From NCBI GenBank assembly GCA_945643635.1, contig CALZFC010000043.1, positions 3,407,501 through 3,471,500 on the forward strand: a stretch of DNA of 64,000 nt, given 5' to 3'. This stretch comes from Allodiplogaster sudhausi (Eukaryota; Nematoda; Chromadorea; Rhabditida; Diplogasteridae). This document shows positions 49,380-60,553 of the stretch, in pieces. The notes under the pieces were generated by a model, which was not told where the DNA came from, did no database searches, and was given only the letters and a program-made list of their open reading frames with translations. Position numbers and translations under genes: made by a program. The stretch's first letter is position 1; every line of letters starts with the position of its first letter.

Positions 49380-52265
49380 TGTCTGCCACTCTCCTCTTTT
49401 CTCTCTGCCTGTCTGCCACTCTCTTCCTTTCTCTCAAACTCACTCATCTCAATCCGCCAATTGTCACTGCCTTTGTGTGGGTTGAAAAGCGTGAAGGTCT
49501 ATGTAACCTCTTCTTCCCCCCAGACTTCCTCATCCCAGTTGATCCCTCTGCTGGCGAATATGGCAAGCACCTTGAATGATCCTTCGGCGGGATCATTTCT
49601 TACTTGGTAGCTGTCTTCTCCATCTCTCTCTATTTTTCTCTCTCTCTCTCTCCCTCTCCATCTCTCCCTCTCCATTTCTCTTCCACTCCTCCGATTGTAT
49701 GCGTTCTCCTTCTGTGAAGTCTACAACACAATGCCGCTTCCTCTATGGTTTTCAAACGAGTTCGCTTGCGCGAGGCAGCCACCCCCGAGGGCTAACGAAG
49801 CGCTCAATTGCGGTGGAAGATGGCAATTGCGAGGGAAGGTGAGAGGGAGAGGGACAGGGAAAATAGAGAGAGAGAGACGGAGGCTGGAACGGTAGTTCAA
49901 AACAGAGGATTAAAAGATGTTCGAAATGTTTGTGTTATTGGCACACATGATACTTATGCAGATAATTATTGAAATAAATGATTCCGTTCACTTATTCGAC
50001 TGACAATGAGTTACTTAAGCTCTTCTTCTTGTCCTCCTCCAGCATTTGCATCTTTACTAAGACATTTAGTGACCAACCACTCACTTTCTTCAGTCATCCT
50101 ACCGAGTTGACGTCGTAAAACTTTTCTTTTTACTTCTCCCTTCTCTTGAGACAATTACCGTGGTCACTAGCAAAGTTGTGTGAGAGAAAGAGAGAGAGGG
50201 AGAGAGAGAGAGAGAGAGAGGGAGGGAGGGAGAGAGAGACAGAAAGGAAGTTGGTCGGTTTGAAGAATAATGTCACTCATGAATAAGATGAAGCAGGCAA
50301 ACGAGCTGCTAACATAAGATTGAAACTAGAGGATTGGTTGTATTTTCTTGTGCTCCTCTCTCTGTTGCTCTCGCTATCTCTCTCTCGTGCTCTTTCTCTC
50401 TATCTGTATCTGTATCTGTCTCTGTCTCTGTCTCTTTCTCAGCCTGCGATGGGTATTTTCTACTACTAACAGGGAAAACAATTCGTAAGAGAGTAAAATG
50501 GCGGTTTCTGCATAGATTGCCGAAGTTAACAAGATCTCACAAAAAGCATAGCAATCAGAAATTGTCTTTCCTTGGTGGTGAAAATGACCGTGATTGCAGA
50601 CAACTTCCAAAATCTGATCCGCCGTGGTATCCACATGTGGGAGGAATCGACTTGTCTGCGGTTTCGAGAGAACATGCAAGTTCGTTGCTCTCTTTCTTCT
50701 CATTTCCTTATTTACATTTATTCCTTCGATTAGACACCGATCCCGATTTGTCTTCCTTCCTTTCTTTCTGTTCCCTCTTTCAGTCAAATTCGGCAGATGG
50801 AACTCAAGAAGTCGGTTGGCATTCCATCCAAAGAGTCTTTCTGCTTGAAATATTCGCTTAATTCGATATAATAATGCAATAAGTTATCATTTCTAGCTTC
50901 AAATTTGTATTATTCCTGCCACTATGCCATGAATGCTTTGGGAGGGTGACGAGAGAAAAGAGAATTAGACAGGCAGAGGAAGTCTTCGCTTTTCTCTTTC
51001 TAGTCACGGGATGCGATTCGCTACGTGCTCGAGAAGGGCGACTCGTGCTTCACTGAGTACATCGGAAGGAATGGCGGGCACCAGGACATCATCATCGGCA
51101 GCGAGTGCGCCGAGGTACGGTAGCACTAGAATAGGCTACAAGTTGTGAGGTTCAATGAAAAGCGTAACATTATAAGGAGTACGTGGTTGCTCACGAGACC
51201 GGCCATGCTCTTGGCTTCTGGCACACGCACCAGAGACCCGATCGGGAGAAGTTCATCAGGTTGGACAAGTTGCTTTTGTTTAGAATCCCACTAGGAAAAA
51301 AACTACTTTCGATTAAAAATTATTGCGAAGCTTTTATTATTTTTGCAAACGACTTAATTAGTTTTGCTTTGTTTTGTAGCATCAACTGGAAGAACGTGCA
51401 AGACGAGGCGACCGCTTCCTTCATGCCTTTCCGGTCGATGCTTCAGGCATTCGGCATCAGACAAGTCGCAAAACATCTCATTTTTAATTCATATATTTGT
51501 AAGCATTAGTTCCTTTAGAATATCTACACGACAGTCTAGGATTATGTTAAGTTCTACTCAAACGATTAATTCAGTAAAATTGCCCTGCAGCTATTTCTGC
51601 TATTTCCGTAAGGCCATTACGGAGAAAAAGTAGCGTTTTCCTAATCCAATTGTTCCAGTTGTCTCTTAGACTGACTAAAATGACGCCGTTTTTGTTTGGA
51701 AACAGGTTTCACCGCGAAGAGTACCGTATGACTACGGCTCGTTGATGCACTACCACGCAGTGGCACACGCAGTAAAGGTCGGCCATTAGCGAGCATACGA
51801 GATTACACTCTTCTCTTCCTTTTTACACATTTACACTTAGCATTTCTCGCTTTTACTTCTCTCTCATTCTCATTCTATTCTTCTCTTCCATTTAGTCCTG
51901 TTCGTGCCGTTTTCTTGCCAGTTCATTTCAAAAAGATTTCTATAATATTAGAGGATGTTTTGTCTTTTCCAGGTGTCCGACTTTACAATCGTGCCGAAGG
52001 AGCTGAAGTACGTGACTACGATGGGCACGGAGAAGATGGCATTCCTGGATGCCAAGGTCATCAACGACATCTACTGCCCCAGTACGATTCTCTCTCGCTC
52101 CTTTTAGATATCAAATATCTATTTCTTTCTTTAGATTATTGCATGTTATTATCAATCATAGAAATTCATATCGTCCAAGTTTCTCTCTTTCATTGTCTGA
52201 CCTCATCTCTGTATCCTCAATTTCTTTCTCTCCTTTCTCTATTTCACACATATCTCTACATTTCT

Positions 52266-52302
<37 letters not shown>

Positions 52303-53213
52303 TCTCACTGCAGATGCCTGTTATGGCCGTAACTCGCTGTCCTGCCTGGGGGGTGGCTACCCTGACCCGAACAACTGCGCGGTCTGCCGCTGCCCGGAGG
52401 GTCTCGGGGGCGCCGACTGCAGCATTCTTCAGCCGACGTGTCCGACGCTTGTCTCCTTCTCTAGCACTGCATTCTTTCCCTTTTTGGCTTTGTCGTATTT
52501 ATCCTTTTGCCCACATTTAGGTACAGATGTACATACATAATTCACCCTACTCTCTCTCTTTCACATGTAATCTTCATGTATGACCATAATAAGTAATAAT
52601 TTTAAATTAACTCTATTTTAATAGTACAAATAACTTCGAATTATGCGGAACATCCCGATGTTTCAGCGTGCGGCGGCGAGTTGCATGCGACTGACACATG
52701 GCAGACTCTCGCGAGTCCGGCTGGCAAGAACGTCGTCTGCTACTGGAGAATATCGGTGAGGTCACGAAAATCACGACGATTCACAATTCTTATTTAATGA
52801 CCAATAAAATCCGCGTGCTTAATCGTTTCGAGTGGAAAAGAAAGAAGGAGCCCACAGGTGCCGGAGGGAATGCGAGTCCGCTTCCGCCTGAGCGACGGCG
52901 AATTTCCATGCTCCTACGGCTGCCAGTCTTACGTGGAGATCAAGCATAAGCTCGACATTCGGCTCACCGGATTCAGAAGGCCTTTACTTTTCTCCTTTAT
53001 TATAATTTTGCTCTTACATTTTCCGCATGACTCTTCAGTAATAAGTCATATTTCACTCAGAAGTTTCAGGAACTTTGGAATAATAGTCTTTTTTTCAGTT
53101 GTTGCTATCGGCCAAAGGAGGATACAGTGTCCGAGAACAATCAGATCTTCGTTCTCTACCATCCAAATGGAAGGACCGCTCGCTTCTCTCTTCGCTTCAA
53201 GCGACAACGATAG
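46600..53213 (+). CDS. Secreted astacin metalloprotease with EGF and CUB domains (nematode NAS type)
   Basis: Twelve exons give 417 residues with every phase matching: 46600-46794, 48529-48595, 50600-50679, 51004-51114, 51177-51259, 51380-51464, 51706-51777, 51973-52081, 52314-52439, 52667-52755, 52858-52979, 53099-53213. Order: signal peptide (LLVACLLPLLALSLPSG), a short prodomain ending at a furin-type RTKRHRR site, and the catalytic domain from VIAGPIYEWSSYEIPYQIWG. It has the zinc motif HETGHALGFWH with RPDR, a Met-turn SLMHYH with its Tyr ligand, and the Cys pair of STCLRF and SECAE. An EGF-like module (CYGRNSLSCLGG to CRCPEGLGGADC) and a CUB domain (CGGELHATDTWQTLASPAG to FSLRF) follow, with a stop right after CUB. 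Astacins cleave extracellular substrates such as cuticle or matrix proteins. Lack of a TSP1 module points to the EGF-CUB subgroup; the exact nas number cannot be given. Intron 11 uses a GC donor. Confidence 0.88.
46795..50599 (+). other. First two long introns of the astacin gene
   Basis: Intron 1 (46795-48528, 1.73 kb) and intron 2 (48596-50599, 2.0 kb) flank the 67-nt exon that encodes the start of the catalytic domain. They hold CT/GA tracts (47440-47535, 49344-49377, 50185-50240) and no other gene that I can support. The short exon was accepted because both phases match and its product has the IPY signature of astacins. Confidence 0.6.
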
Positions 53214-54122
53214 ATGGATGAGCAGGGTTTCCATTGATTATCGGGCAGCTCTACCATTTCAAGCAGAACTCCTTTCCAAGAAAACAAATATTTTGTATCA
53301 TTTTCTTCTGAACGAGAGATGGTATTCTGTTTCTTTTTTGACTGGAGGGATCCAGTAGATCCAAGAGCGTGCAACGATTCGATTCCACCGTAATTGTGCG
53401 CTCTCTCTCTTTTCTAGAGGGTACGGTATGCACTGCACGAACGGGCAAACAACAATTCTCACCCATTCCATCCAAATGATTCTGTAGATACTTGCTAAAA
53501 TCGATCCGGTTCTCAGGTGTTATGACGAAACTCGCTCATACGCTCATCATTTTCAAGTTCTCTTCACCATTTTACCCTATGCCGCTCTTTCTCTTTGCCA
53601 GTTCTGCCATGTAATAAAGAAATTCTTTTAAAGAGAAAATTAAATTTTAATGCATTTATATTTGCTTCGATTGTTCGAAAGGCTTTATTATTTTTGATTC
53701 TCTATGTATCTATGAATGTATGCATTGTCCTAAGCATGAATGCCCTTTCTCTGACCTCAGCTTCTTTCGGGTGTCGCTACTGCGTTCACTATAAGTAGAC
53801 TAACGGTGTCTTTTCTTCATATCAATTTTTTCTTGCTCCTTTATTAATTGTAAATCGTAATATTTGCCAGCAAACTTCTTTATTTTATGATTTCTGAATA
53901 TTTTTTACATCAATTATTTCCTCGTGTTGCCAGTAACGAAGCTGAATGCGGGTATCCGAGAACAATTCGTGTTCGATAAATACTATTTTGCCAGAATCGT
54001 TCATATTTACGTTACTATCAAGAAGAAATGAATCGTCCAAAAGAAGAGAGGCGGTGGAAACGCCAAGAAACGATATCCAAAGTCTATTCGCTTCGGAAGT
54101 AAGCAGAGCACTTTACGAGTCA
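53214..54122. other. 3' flank of the astacin gene up to the retrotransposon
   Basis: No coding exon was recognised. A candidate poly(A) signal AATAAA is at 53613-53618, about 400 bases after the stop. Confidence 0.45.
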
Positions 54123-54753
54123 TGTGGACCAGGGTGGCCCCTGGTTCTCGACGGTGCTGGCGGACTCTCAACAAAACCCACGACCTGACCGTCCCCTCTT
54201 CACCCTTACACCCCAAAGTAAACTGTGAAGATTACGAAGCGAAAGCAATAAACAAGATTTATTACTTTAGAGAAAAAGTAACAAGTAACAAATAATATAT
54301 ATAGTATAAAACGGGAAGCCCCACTCACACAATATAGTCGCTGCGATCCTTTAACGCCTCCCTCGGGCGCCTCTAACACGAACGGGAGCCTTCTCCTAAC
54401 ACACGAGCCGTCGAGCGGTCGACCAGCCGCTCCGTAGCTCCGGCCTCTCCCAGACTAACTACTACTACGAAAACAACCCTCCTTGCTGGGTCAAAACAAG
54501 GGAGAGGGCCAAAGTGCTAAATGCTCTACCCCAGTAGCAATTCAACTCTGACACGAAAGAAATACAGCGAATGACTATGCAACATAATAAAAGAACACAC
54601 TAGAATTATACAGTACCTAGATCTATACAAAGTAAAACGATAAAAAGGGGGCAGGGCTTATGATGACGACGAGATGAAGGGGGACAAGGGAAAGGGTATG
54701 GGAAGATGGGGGAAAGAGAGAAAAGAGAGAGGAGGGAAACGTCTCTCTCTACA
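54123..54753 (-). repeat. 3' LTR (left copy, 631 bp)
   Basis: It is bounded by TGTGG and TACA, which form the usual short inverted ends. A minus-strand AATAAA lies at 54258-54263. The G-tract of the interior abuts its minus-strand start. Confidence 0.93.
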
Positions 54754-54766
54754 CCCCCCCCCCTTC
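54754..54766 (-). promoter_or_regulatory. Polypurine tract for plus-strand priming
   Basis: On the minus strand GAAGGGGGGGGGG directly precedes the 3' LTR (ten C on the plus strand at 54754-54763). Confidence 0.8.
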
Positions 54767-54787
54767 GCCAATAGAGTCGCCCCGACT

Positions 54788-55557
54788 CTAATACGGACGG
54801 AAGAAGGATGACCCGCCGCCACGGAAGCCTCCTCGTCCGCGTCCTCTTCCGAATCCTCTGAAGTCGCTTCGGCCGTAGTTGCGTTCGCCGAAGTGCCGCC
54901 CGCGGAATCCCCTCACGTTCTTCTCGACCGGATTCTGAACCAGATAACTTTTCCTTTTCCTCAGGAGATGTTTGACTACCATCTTCTCCCAATTTCTCAC
55001 CTTTCAGGAAATCTAACTCCAATAGCTCTTGCCACCTCCTTGATATACCGAAGTGCACACCATTCTTTGATTTCTTGATTCCTTTTCCGGGTTCCATGCA
55101 CGAGGTAGGCGGGCAAAGTGGAGCCAAAAGCGGGAGTCTTGGTGCCCACGACTGCCAGCCTCCTTCCACCCAACTCCACATCCAATAAGGCCTCCATTTC
55201 ATCTAGTTCTGCCTTGCTTATGTCGTCGGGCGGGATGTCCGGGCATAAGACTATTTCCGATTTCGCTTCTTCCGCCAATCCATTCAGTCTTGCCACCTGC
55301 CTGCCCAACGGAGTCCCAAGTCCCATCCATTCCTCATCCTCCTTCCAAGGAAATACTATGAAGACCATCCGAGCCTTGAGTTGTTGCAGCTGTTTGAGTG
55401 CTGAGAGGAGCTCCCTAGCGCCTTCATACAGGATGCAGGTACCGTCACGCCGCGTCTCAAGCGCTCTCTTCCAGAGGTTCGGCACCAGCCAGGCCACCGT
55501 ACCAGTCCACTCAGTCGGGTATTCCTTCCTGCAAACAGCATTCATTCCTCTCTGCAC
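54788..55557 (-). CDS. Third ORF of the retrotransposon, downstream of pol, unknown function
   Basis: After the integrase stop a new frame (54997-55557) starts MQRGMNAVCRKEYPTEW and encodes 186 residues, with no signal peptide and no membrane segment. It contains GARELLSALKQLQQLKARMV followed by a hydrophobic strand FIVFPW. This faintly recalls the repeating beta-alpha pattern of SGNH-type hydrolases, but I see no catalytic set. In a further frame, 54788-55000 encodes a basic tail rich in Arg, Gly and Phe (RGFGRGRGRGGFRGGG, ending FFRPY). An acidic linker between them is readable in the third frame, so the original ORF was probably one protein that is now frameshifted. It is not an envelope-like gene. 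The position between pol and the 3' LTR is that of accessory genes. Confidence 0.55.
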
Positions 55558-55623
55558 CCGTTTTCTCCTTTTCTGCTTTTTCTCCCCTTCTTCACTTCTT
55601 CTCTTCTAACCAATTTCAATTGA

Positions 55624-56640
55624 TCAAATAGAATCACTAGTTCGTTTTTTTCCTTTTTCTTCTTTCACCTTAGCCGAGTTCTCACTCACATCCAACACTC
55701 GGAATGGTCCTTGCCATGGGCTAGTCAACTTAGGGAATGCGGCGGTTCTTTTCTCTGCAGGCACCATCACAGGAACCCGATCCCCTACTTTTGGGTATTC
55801 CCTCCCTGCAATTCCATTCCTATCATTGTATTCCTTCTTCATTTTCTCGGCCGCTCTCTCGTTATTTTCCCTTGCTAGCTCGTGCGCAATTCGCAGTCCG
55901 TCTAGCATTCGCACCTTATACTCGTCAATGTCAACTCCACCATTTTCTTGTTCTCCTAGACTCTCTCCCAAAGGGCGGGGATTCCTACCATGTACCAGGA
56001 AGAATGGTGTTTGACCAGTGCTCGAATGGGGGATGTTGTTGTAACCGAAAACAATGAAAGGCAACAGCTCATCCCACCTTTCAGGTTCTTTCACTTTCTT
56101 CTGCAATTGCCGAATAATAGTCTGGTTGAATCTCTCGACTGCGCCATTCTCCCGAGAGTTGTATCCCTTCGTTACTATCTGCTCTACTCCCATTTTTGCA
56201 AGCAGTTCAGACATAACCCGGTTCACGAACTCCCTTCCCTGGTCGGAAATGATCGCCTTTGGCATCCGTCCATGTGCGATCCAGCCAGACAGGAACTTTT
56301 CCGCCACTTCTCGCGCGCTTTTTGTCTCCATCGGAAGAGCTGCCCCGTACTTAGTGAAGTAATCGATGATTGACAGGATGTATCTATTCCCAGAAAGAGA
56401 TGTTCCAACTTCCAAGATGTCAAATCCTACCAACTCGAATGGCTCAGAAGCAAGGATGGGCTGGAGGGGTGGAACGAGCTTCTCTCTCACATTGAACTCT
56501 TCGCACACCCTACACTCTTTCACATGCTCTTCTACGTCCTTTCTCATCTTCTCCCAGTAGTATTCTTTCAACTTTTTCATTATTTTCTCTGCACTCCAGT
56601 GACCCCCGAATCTCCCTTCGTGCCACTGTCTTACTGTCTC
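55624..56640 (-). pseudogene. Retrotransposon integrase
   Basis: The open frame starts within the zinc-binding region (WHEGRFGGHW, then CRVCEEF, an HHCC arrangement). The catalytic core follows with its acidic residues in GFDILEVG, IISDQGREF and ENGAVERFN, and the chain ends in a GPFRVL-type C-terminal module. This part is uninterrupted over about 330 codons. One more frame change lies just upstream, near 56640-56660, between linker and zinc region. Confidence 0.88.
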
Positions 56641-56684
56641 CTTTGCCTCCGCGTGCTCCCTCTACTTGCAGAATTCCTTTCTCT

Positions 56685-57278
56685 TCAGTCCAGCGCAAGC
56701 CCCTTTCTCGCACTGCCTGCTCTCTGCTTTCTCGCACTCTCTTCAGCATCTCGCTTCCTTTCTCGTCCTTCTCTGTCTCTTCTCTCCATCTCTCTCACCC
56801 CAATTAGCTGCACGCTCCTGACCACTCGCTTCTCACCTTTTCTCTGCTCGTCTGCTTGGTACCCTACCCTCACCGAGTTCACCACTCTCTCAATCTCTAC
56901 TCTCTCACTATCCCATTGATCGATTGGCACCGGGCTTCTCGACAGGGCATCCGCGACATTATTCGCGGCTCCTTTCACGTACTCAATTTGCACATCCGAT
57001 GACTGGATTTCCAGTGCCCAACGCAAAATTCTAGCTGAGACACTCTTGTTGCCAAACATTGCTTTCAGAGGCTGATGATCAGTGCGAACAATCACCCGAG
57101 TGCCAAAGTAAAAAGGGCGGAATTTCCTAAGGGCAAACACAATGGCAAGGGCTTCCCCATCCGTGACATGGTAGTTGCGCTCAGCCGCACTACACCTCTT
57201 GGAAGCAAAGTACAAAGGGTGCAAGTAGCCATCTTCTCCTTCCTGTGAGAACAGCACCAATTGCCTCCTTCGATGCAT
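56685..57278 (-). pseudogene. Retrotransposon RNase H remainder and linker to integrase
   Basis: Motifs seen are YFASKRCSAAERNYHVTDGE, VRTDHQPLKAMF and NNVADALSR, all standard for Gypsy RNase H. A basic linker follows and then another frame change near 56770 before the integrase. Confidence 0.8.
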
Positions 57279-57834
57279 CCGTGTAGATTATGAAGGGACG
57301 CAGACCACTTTTCGCAGCGTCTACATCTGGTTGGGCGAGAACGGGGCCAGAAGAAAGCGCATTTTTCATTTCCCCGAGTGCTCTCTCTTCCTCTTCACCC
57401 CAAGTCCATGCCACCTTCTCGCTCGTCAGTCTAGTCAAAGGAGTTGCCTTCTGTGCAAAACAATGTACGAACTTCCTATAGTAACTGCACATTCCCAGAA
57501 AGCACTTCAACTCTTTTCTGTCACTCGGTTGCTTCTGCTGTCTAATCTTCTCTACTTTGGCTGCATCCATCTGGACTCCTGCTACCGTAATCCTATGCCC
57601 CAAATATTCCGCTTCCCGTTGCGCCAGCACACACTTCTGTGCCTTGAGCTTCAACCCGCTCTCTCGCAAGGCTCGGAACACTTTCTCCAACTCGGCTGCA
57701 TGCTCCTCCTCGCTCTCAGTGGCGATGAGAATGTCGTCAATATACACATGAACATTCTCACCAAGCACGTCCCTAAGCACTCTTTCCATCACTCTTTGGA
57801 AGGTGGCAGGGGAAGTTGACAGTCCAAAAGGCAA
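57190..57834 (-). pseudogene. Retrotransposon reverse transcriptase palm/thumb and start of RNase H
   Basis: The frame holds LPFGLSTSPATFQ, the catalytic YIDDILIAT, LGHRITVAGV, and the RNase H start IIYTDASKEAIGAVL. Just after that motif the frame is lost near 57250, where a CT-rich stretch appears two bases short relative to the continuing similarity. The active-site residues themselves are present. Confidence 0.85.
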
Positions 57835-59933
57835 GACATTCCACTCATACAGTCCAGTCCATTCATTGTTGCGAAAGCCGTTTTCTCCTTACTACTCTCT
57901 TCCAAGGGAATCTGCCAGTACCCACTCAAAAGATCAAGAGTCGAAAACCATTGCTTCCCCTTCAATTTCTGCAATGTCATGTCAATGGATGGGAGGGGGT
58001 AAGCATCCATCTTAATGCGCGCGTTAAGTTTCCTATAGTCCACGCAAAGCCGCAGTGATTTGTCCTTTTTCAATGCGATCACAAGAGGGGAAGACCAGGG
58101 GGACGCACTATCGCGGATGATTCCCCTCTCCTTCATCTCCTCCAGCTTCAGCTTCACTTCCGATTGGAGTCCGAGTGGCACCGGTCGCTGCTTAATCTTG
58201 ATGGGAGCAGCCTCTCCCGTGTCCACGTAGTGTTCCACCAGATTGGTCCTTCCCATCTCTTCCTCACTCAGTGCAAAGACATCTTGGAATTGCTCCACTA
58301 CTTGTCTGCATCTCTCGCTCCCCACTGCTCCATTCTTCTGCACCGCTTCTATAACCGTCTGTCCGCGCTCTCCACTATCTCTCTCCCTGCTTTGGCTTAG
58401 CACCTTTTTCGCGCGCTCTCTCTCACCTTCTTCCTCTCTCTCGCCTAACCCGCTCTCACTTGGTACGAAATCTGCTTCTACCCAGTTGCCTACTTTCTCG
58501 TTCTTCTTCAGTCTGATCGGGTGGTGAAAAGGGTTGAACACCGACAGTATTCTTCCTTCCCCTTTTTCACTCACAACCCCTTCGCTGAGACCGTGAGTCG
58601 TCTCCACTAGCATGTTTCTGCTTCCACGCAGAGGAGATTTCAGTTGCACTTGAGCAGCCCCTAGAGAAGGAATGAACACACTATGCGACATGATAGCGGG
58701 GTCCCCTTCCTTCTCACACTCACTCCACCAACCGTCCCGTTTTCCCCACATGGCAACGGTGTTCTGTCCCAGCAGAACTGCCCTACCATTCTGCACAACG
58801 TAGACACCTATTTTCTCTTGCTCGCCTTCCATTTCTAGCGTGATCAGTGCCTTCGCCGTGATCTTTAGCTTGCTGGCTGCAGCATCCAAGACTTCCCCGT
58901 CTTTCGTCTTGCGCCACTCGACCGGTCCTTCCTGTTCTACTTTCTTCATCACTTCCACTGGTACAGTAGTCACTTCAGATAAGCAGTCCAAGATTGCTTC
59001 TACCGTAACCCCGTTCAGCTTCACTTTTACTCTACTCAAGGGTTTCCAGAACAAGCGTTCTTCCTTGCTGGACTCTTTCTTTTCTACCCCCTCCTCTTTC
59101 ACTTCCACTTTCTCTGTTCCCTCTCTCTGCACAAAGTTCTGGCGGCGCGGTTTGGTACAGAAATGTTGGGAATGCCCCTGCTCCTGACAATTGAAGCACT
59201 TCCCGAAGAATGGTTTCTTCTCTCCACTCCCACCGTACTGATTCCCATTCCCAGTGCCTACTGTCGCTCTCACTGGGGGTTGTTGCTGAGGGGTTGACTG
59301 CGAGGGAACACCGCCCGAGTTCGGCCTCTGCAGACTGCGCAGAGTACTCGAGATGCTCTCCGTCACCTTCTTCTGTTCGTCCGATCGCTGCTGGGGGTTG
59401 CTGAACTGCTGGGTACGGTAGTTCTCGTACTTTCTACCGCTGTCGTACCTTCCCCTCTCACTCCGCATGCTTTCACCGGGCCACTCCTTCTTTCTCTCCC
59501 CTCTTCCCAATCTCTCCCCTCGCTTCTGGAACATCTCCATCCTAATCGCTGCCTCTTTCACCTGAATGTACACCATCTCCTTTCTCGCGTGGTCCATTTC
59601 CTTCAGCAAGTCCTGATAGTCGCGCCAGTGCGACAACTGGGCCACTAACTTCTTCGCCATGATGGGTGCCAAATGATCTTCGGGGAGCCCTGGGAATGCC
59701 TGTTCCGCTAATTGTTCCAAGTAAAGCACGAAAGTGGTCAGATTCTCCCCCTCTCGCATTCTCAGATTCTCCCATTTCGCCGTTGCCGAGTACTCTTGCA
59801 TCATACTATCCCCCTTGTATCGCTCCCTCATTTTTCTCACGATCACAGAATAGCTAAGCTTTCTTCCCCGGGTCACAGAGTCAAAAATCGCGCGTGCCTG
59901 CTTGCCAAGGTGCTCTCTAAGGACAACTACCAA
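57789..59933 (-). CDS. Retrotransposon gag C-terminus, protease and N-terminal reverse transcriptase
   Basis: The 714-codon frame continues the capsid-like region (LVVVLREHLGKQARAIFDSV). It carries one CCHC zinc knuckle, CFNCQEQGHSQHFC, and a retropepsin-like segment whose catalytic triplet is altered (ILDCLSEVTTVP, where D-S/T-G is expected). Reverse transcriptase motifs follow (LVIALKKDKSLRLCVDYRKL, FSTLDLLSGYWQIPL). Gag and pol appear fused in one frame here. The frame is broken near 57860 by a 5-bp direct duplication (GGACTGGACTG), after which the reverse transcriptase resumes in a different frame. Confidence 0.88.
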   Translation of the reverse strand: MVVVLREHLGKQARAIFDSVTRGRKLSYSVIVRKMRERYKGDSMMQEYSATAKWENLRMREGENLTTFVLYLEQLAEQAFPGLPEDHLAPIMAKKLVAQLSHWRDYQDLLKEMDHARKEMVYIQVKEAAIRMEMFQKRGERLGRGERKKEWPGESMRSERGRYDSGRKYENYRTQQFSNPQQRSDEQKKVTESISSTLRSLQRPNSGGVPSQSTPQQQPPVRATVGTGNGNQYGGSGEKKPFFGKCFNCQEQGHSQHFCTKPRRQNFVQREGTEKVEVKEEGVEKKESSKEERLFWKPLSRVKVKLNGVTVEAILDCLSEVTTVPVEVMKKVEQEGPVEWRKTKDGEVLDAAASKLKITAKALITLEMEGEQEKIGVYVVQNGRAVLLGQNTVAMWGKRDGWWSECEKEGDPAIMSHSVFIPSLGAAQVQLKSPLRGSRNMLVETTHGLSEGVVSEKGEGRILSVFNPFHHPIRLKKNEKVGNWVEADFVPSESGLGEREEEGERERAKKVLSQSRERDSGERGQTVIEAVQKNGAVGSERCRQVVEQFQDVFALSEEEMGRTNLVEHYVDTGEAAPIKIKQRPVPLGLQSEVKLKLEEMKERGIIRDSASPWSSPLVIALKKDKSLRLCVDYRKLNARIKMDAYPLPSIDMTLQKLKGKQWFSTLDLLSGYWQIPLEESSKEKTAFATMNGLDCMSGMSCLLDCQLPLPPSKE

Positions 59934-59944
59934 CTTTTCTTCTC

Positions 59945-60553
59945 CTAACAGGTCCTTATACTTGAGCCCAACCGATCAATAAACTCCGAGAATCCCCTCA
60001 ACCCAAATCCATCAGTGAAAACGGGAACCGGGGGAAGGGCCTGACTAGTCATATTCTCGATGAACAAGCGCTTATAAGTTTCGTCTTCGCTAGCATTCGT
60101 TCTTTCACTTCCCCTGAACTGACTTCTTCTCGTGGCGCCTTGCCTTGTCTGCACCACCGGTCGACTTCTCTGCGTTGCTCCTGCTGCTCTCTTCGTCCTC
60201 ATCGTGGCCAGTATCCTCTGCAATTCATCGTCATCCTCTTTTTCCTCTTCTTCGTCTTGCTCTCTTTCTCTCCGTTCCCTACCTTCGAGTTGTCTCTGCA
60301 TCGCTTCTCTCTCTCGTTCGGATGCCTCGAGGCGTGCTTTCGTCGCACGCAGCTCTTCCAGCGTCGCCTCAGTCATGAGATGGCTGTCCTCGTCACCCTC
60401 TCCTGTTCCACCGCCAGTCTCGCCGTCAGTCCTCTGCTCTGTAAGCGGATTCATCGTTGGATCCGTCATTTCTTTTCTTCTTATTTCCACTTTAGTTATT
60501 TCTATCTTATCCCTGGTGTCGGAGCCAACTGCTGCTCTCGTACACAAGGCCAA
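59945..60553 (-). CDS. Retrotransposon gag, N-terminal part
   Basis: The open frame includes a plausible start MTDPTMNPLTEQ and a long Glu/Arg-rich coiled-coil-like segment (LEASEREREAMQRQLEGRER, then acidic EEEEKEDDDE). A basic stretch follows, then the start of a capsid-like domain (FGLRGFSEFIDR). The frame stops at 59945, and the capsid-like similarity continues in another frame, so gag is interrupted. Confidence 0.75.
   Translation of the reverse strand: MALCTRAAVGSDTRDKIEITKVEIRRKEMTDPTMNPLTEQRTDGETGGGTGEGDEDSHLMTEATLEELRATKARLEASEREREAMQRQLEGRERREREQDEEEEKEDDDELQRILATMRTKRAAGATQRSRPVVQTRQGATRRSQFRGSERTNASEDETYKRLFIENMTSQALPPVPVFTDGFGLRGFSEFIDRLGSSIRTC

Noticed and set aside
50334..50861. 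175-codon plus-strand ORF in the astacin region
   Set aside because: It overlaps the real 80-nt astacin exon (50600-50679) in a different frame; the exon frame gives the conserved WEESTCLRF motif instead.
54606..55202. 198-codon minus-strand ORF at the 3' LTR boundary
   Set aside because: It runs from the third ORF into the LTR in a frame that only partly matches the acidic linker; the remainder is LTR sequence.
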